DNA from: Brachyspira aalborgi
Lineage (GTDB): Bacteria > Spirochaetota > Brachyspiria > Brachyspirales > Brachyspiraceae
DNA length: 64,000 nt
Assembly: GCF_008016455.1 (NCBI RefSeq)
Contig: NZ_SAXU01000001.1
Location: forward strand, 1,488,001 to 1,552,000
Reading direction: 5' to 3'
Shown piece by piece: positions 61,643-64,000 of this stretch. A model generated the notes under the pieces. The model searched no databases and had not been told where the DNA came from. It saw only the letters and a list, made by a program, of their open reading frames with translations. How positions within the stretch are numbered: the stretch's first letter is position 1; every line of letters starts with the position of its first letter. The position numbers and the translations under genes were made by a program.

Positions 61643-63226
61643 TTATAATTCCTTTAAGTGAAATATTATTTCCGAATATGCGGATTTATCTTTTTCGACT
61701 CTATTTAAAACAGGACGCTTAAATCTATTTACTATTTTCATTCCCGATAATTCGGCTATTTTAGGATACAAATCGTATTTATCATTTGCCACAATAAAAA
61801 TATTATAATTATCTTTCATATATTTTTTAGAATTATTTAAAACTTTTGCAATATCTTCAATATAAGATTGTTTAGCGATAGAACTTTGCCCTTTAGATAA
61901 AGAGCCAATTTCCAAATTATCATTTCTATTAATTTTAAATAAATCGTAAGCGTAAGCATGTTGCTCATGATAATCGATAAGTCCTATATAAGGCGGGCTT
62001 GTAAATATACCGCTTATTTTTTGTTTTTTTAGTAATTTATAAAAATTTTTATTTTCGGATAAACTTTTTATATTATCAAAAATATTCATGTTTCTTGCAT
62101 CTCCCGTAATGCATATTTGATAAGTGTCGGTTCTTAATTCTTTAAATTTCTTTAATCTTTTAATCGTGTCGCTCGAATAAACTTTTAACCATTTGTTTAT
62201 AGAAAATAATGGCTTGCATATTTTATAATGTTTTCTGCAATAATATGTTGAATTTATAGGTTTTAATAAAGTTCCCAAATCCGAATGCGTAGTCGCTCTG
62301 CAAGAACGCATTGTTCTGCTTAAAATTATTCTAACAATATTTTTAATTTTTTCGTCTTTTATATCGTTTATTAAATCGGATACAAATTCAAGTTCGCTTA
62401 TAATATTTGGAATATACCATTTATAAAGAAAAGTGCCATTTTTTTTATTATGCAAATTTATTTTATATTTTTTTATTAAATCGTTATAAACGCTTAAAAA
62501 TTCTTTCTCTCTTTCTTTGCCGTAAATATTATGATTTAATTTTTTATCTCTTACATTTTTTTTATATTCTATATTTGGAAAATTAATTTCGTTAAAAATA
62601 TTTAATCTATCGTTAAGCTCGTTTTCAAATTCAAAAATTTTATACGATAAAATATATTTTTTTAATTTTGAAGTAATATCTTTTAAAATCAATTCTAATT
62701 TTTCTAAATCTACATTTTCTATTTTGCAATTTGCAATCATTGTATTAAAATGCGAAATATCAATTCCAATAGCGTTTATATTTAATTCGTTAGCTTGCAC
62801 TAAAGTAGTTCCGCTTCCGCAAAAAGGGTCAAGTATAATATCGTTTTTATTAAAATAAATTTCTTTTTTAAAATTGTCAGTTTTAGAATTAAGAAAATAA
62901 TCTACAAGCTGCGGAATAAATTTCCCTTTATAAGGATGAAGTCTATGAACATGTTTAGTCGTGTCAATTTCTCTTAAATTGTCAAATGACAAATGCCAAT
63001 TTAAATCGTTCCCAAGTTTTTCTTTCCAATTTTTTTCTATTTTATTTTTATCGTAATATTTTTTTAATTCCGATTTTGAAATATAAATTATTCCTTCGTT
63101 AATAATTTTATTTATTATAGAATACTGCAAAAGATAATTAATATTTGACGGCGAAACCGATTTATTCATATAATTTGAAGCCCATTGACTAGCTTCGTTT
63201 AAGGTTATTAAATCCGATTTATTCAT
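61643..63226 (-). CDS. Site-specific DNA methyltransferase partner of TdeIII-type enzyme
   Basis: A 527-residue methyltransferase. An N-terminal helix-turn-helix-like region (~5-60, NEASQWASNYMNKSVSPSNI) precedes the catalytic domain. SAM motif ILDPFCGSGTTLVQANE (~110-126) comes before the catalytic TSPPY in IFTSPPYIGLIDYHEQH (~416), i.e. circular-permuted order relative to other types. TSPPY suggests N4-cytosine methylation. It would protect host DNA from the adjacent endonuclease. Lies 26 nt after thyA. Confidence 0.9.
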   Translation of the reverse strand: MNKSDLITLNEASQWASNYMNKSVSPSNINYLLQYSIINKIINEGIIYISKSELKKYYDKNKIEKNWKEKLGNDLNWHLSFDNLREIDTTKHVHRLHPYKGKFIPQLVDYFLNSKTDNFKKEIYFNKNDIILDPFCGSGTTLVQANELNINAIGIDISHFNTMIANCKIENVDLEKLELILKDITSKLKKYILSYKIFEFENELNDRLNIFNEINFPNIEYKKNVRDKKLNHNIYGKEREKEFLSVYNDLIKKYKINLHNKKNGTFLYKWYIPNIISELEFVSDLINDIKDEKIKNIVRIILSRTMRSCRATTHSDLGTLLKPINSTYYCRKHYKICKPLFSINKWLKVYSSDTIKRLKKFKELRTDTYQICITGDARNMNIFDNIKSLSENKNFYKLLKKQKISGIFTSPPYIGLIDYHEQHAYAYDLFKINRNDNLEIGSLSKGQSSIAKQSYIEDIAKVLNNSKKYMKDNYNIFIVANDKYDLYPKIAELSGMKIVNRFKRPVLNRVEKDKSAYSEIIFHLKEL

Positions 63227-63251
63227 AACAAATATACAATATTATAAATTA

Positions 63252-64000
63252 TCAAACTGCAACTTCTCCTTTAATCGCGGGATAAAATTTATAATTTTCA
63301 AGTTTAAAATCTTCGTAAATATGACTAAAAATATTTGGCGCTTCGTTTATAAACAGTTCCGTCTCTTGCGGATAAGGTTCTCTTGTAAGTTGAGTTTTAA
63401 CCTGCTCTATATGATTATTATAAATATGCGCGTCCCCGAAAGTCATAATTAATTCGGAAGGATAAAGTCCGCTATGCATAGCAAGAAGTTTTGTAAGTAT
63501 AGCGTAAGAGCTAATATTAAAAGGAACTCCCAAAAATAAATCGGCAGAGCGTTGATATAAATGAGTTATTATTCCGCCTTTTGAATTAACCGAAAATTGA
63601 CACATCATGTGACAAGGAGGAAGATGCATTTTATCAATTTCGCCGACATTCCAAGCGTTTAAAATTATTCTTCTGCTTGTAGGATTATTTCTTAAAGAGT
63701 TTATAATATTTGAAATTTGGTCTATTTTATTTCCTTCTTTTGTCTCCCAAGCTCGCCATTGTTTGCCGTAAACGGGACCAAGCTCGCCCATATCGTCAGC
63801 CCATTCATCCCAAATATGAACATTATTTTCAAGCAAATATTTTATATTAGTAGAACCTTGCAAAAACCAAAGCAATTCTACAATAACGCCTTTCATAAAA
63901 ACTTTTTTAGTCGTTATTATAGGTATTTTATTTCCGTCAAATTTAAATCTTAATTGCGGAGCGAATATTCTTTTCGTGCCGACTCCCGTTCTGTCTAAAG
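63252..64000 (-). CDS. thyA: Thymidylate synthase, 5' end beyond window
   Basis: The open frame continues past 63896 to the window edge with typical thymidylate synthase sequence (LDRTGVGTKRIFAPQLRF, IPIITTKKVF), so the internal ATG at 63896 is not the start. Active-site Cys in LPPCHMMCQF; folate/dUMP blocks LWFLQGSTN, RRIILNAWNVGEIDKM, FGDAHIYNNHIEQV, C-terminus IKGEVAV. Makes dTMP from dUMP with methylene-tetrahydrofolate. Only the first ~20 residues are missing. Confidence 0.95.
   Translation of the reverse strand, partial: LDRTGVGTKRIFAPQLRFKFDGNKIPIITTKKVFMKGVIVELLWFLQGSTNIKYLLENNVHIWDEWADDMGELGPVYGKQWRAWETKEGNKIDQISNIINSLRNNPTSRRIILNAWNVGEIDKMHLPPCHMMCQFSVNSKGGIITHLYQRSADLFLGVPFNISSYAILTKLLAMHSGLYPSELIMTFGDAHIYNNHIEQVKTQLTREPYPQETELFINEAPNIFSHIYEDFKLENYKFYPAIKGEVAV

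Noticed and set aside
1-64000. tRNA or rRNA genes
   Set aside because: No T-loop/acceptor pattern or rRNA-like GC-richer block noticed in any intergenic region; a covariance search would settle it.

Overview
The window is very AT-rich bacterial DNA that looks like an anaerobic, fermentative spirochaete of the Brachyspira type. This rests on gene content and style (spirochaete-type lipoproteins, a TdeIII-like restriction system, an NADH-linked [FeFe]-hydrogenase with its maturases, butyrate-type C4-CoA enzymes, TRAP/NSS/GntP transporters). It is an inference, not a database match.

Layout. 1-10.8 kb is a defence island, almost all on the minus strand: a frameshifted AAA_13 (RloC/PrrC-like) ATPase that runs off the left edge, two large proteins of unknown function lying in -1 frame relation, a DUF4160/DUF2442 pair, a retron (msr-msd RNA plus RT-TOPRIM fusion), and a type IIG restriction-modification enzyme whose 3' end is duplicated twice as remnants. 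11-23.9 kb holds an outer-membrane protein, an NADP-type secondary alcohol dehydrogenase, a lipoprotein, a 2309-residue lipoprotein with TolB-like and TPR regions, a STAS protein, AlkD and a Spy-like protein. 23.9-30.1 kb holds a TAXI-TRAP transporter operon, a chemoreceptor and thiol peroxidase. 30.3-35.8 kb is a C4 block: thiolase-crotonase-hydroxybutyryl-CoA dehydrogenase on the minus strand, divergent from 3-hydroxybutyrate dehydrogenase and a GntP permease. 36-46 kb holds an out-of-frame outer-membrane protein gene, a membrane metalloprotease-like protein, an NSS transporter, ArsR plus a P1B-type metal exporter, and a Zn/Mn-type ABC importer. 46-47.2 kb is a tandem lipoprotein pair. 47.2-55.4 kb holds hydE-hydF-hydG plus a TM1266-like regulator, divergent from a three-subunit NADH-linked [FeFe]-hydrogenase. 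55.6-60.4 kb holds a P1 peptidase, a PpiC foldase, an FkbM methyltransferase and a MATE exporter. 60.4-64 kb is a TdeIII-type restriction-modification pair sitting between thyA (truncated by the window edge) and folA.

The most unusual pattern is a set of four pentanucleotide arrays: AACGC x9, GCAAA x4, GCAAA x10 (minus strand) and GCAAG x26. Each lies on the transcript just upstream of, or inside the start of, a gene. In three of them a strong sigma70-type promoter puts an ATG 6-9 nt after the -10 box, so the mRNA would be nearly leaderless. That ATG opens a short ORF running through the array, where the pentamer gives a stop-free 5-residue repeat in every frame. After the array one reading frame stays open and ends 13-22 nt before the next gene's start codon, while at least one other frame stops at once. 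In the fourth the array lies between a start codon and the body of an outer-membrane protein, and the present copy number is out of frame. I read this as a possible family of copy-number-dependent translational switches controlling 3-hydroxybutyrate dehydrogenase, an outer-membrane protein, a secreted protein and an FkbM methyltransferase.
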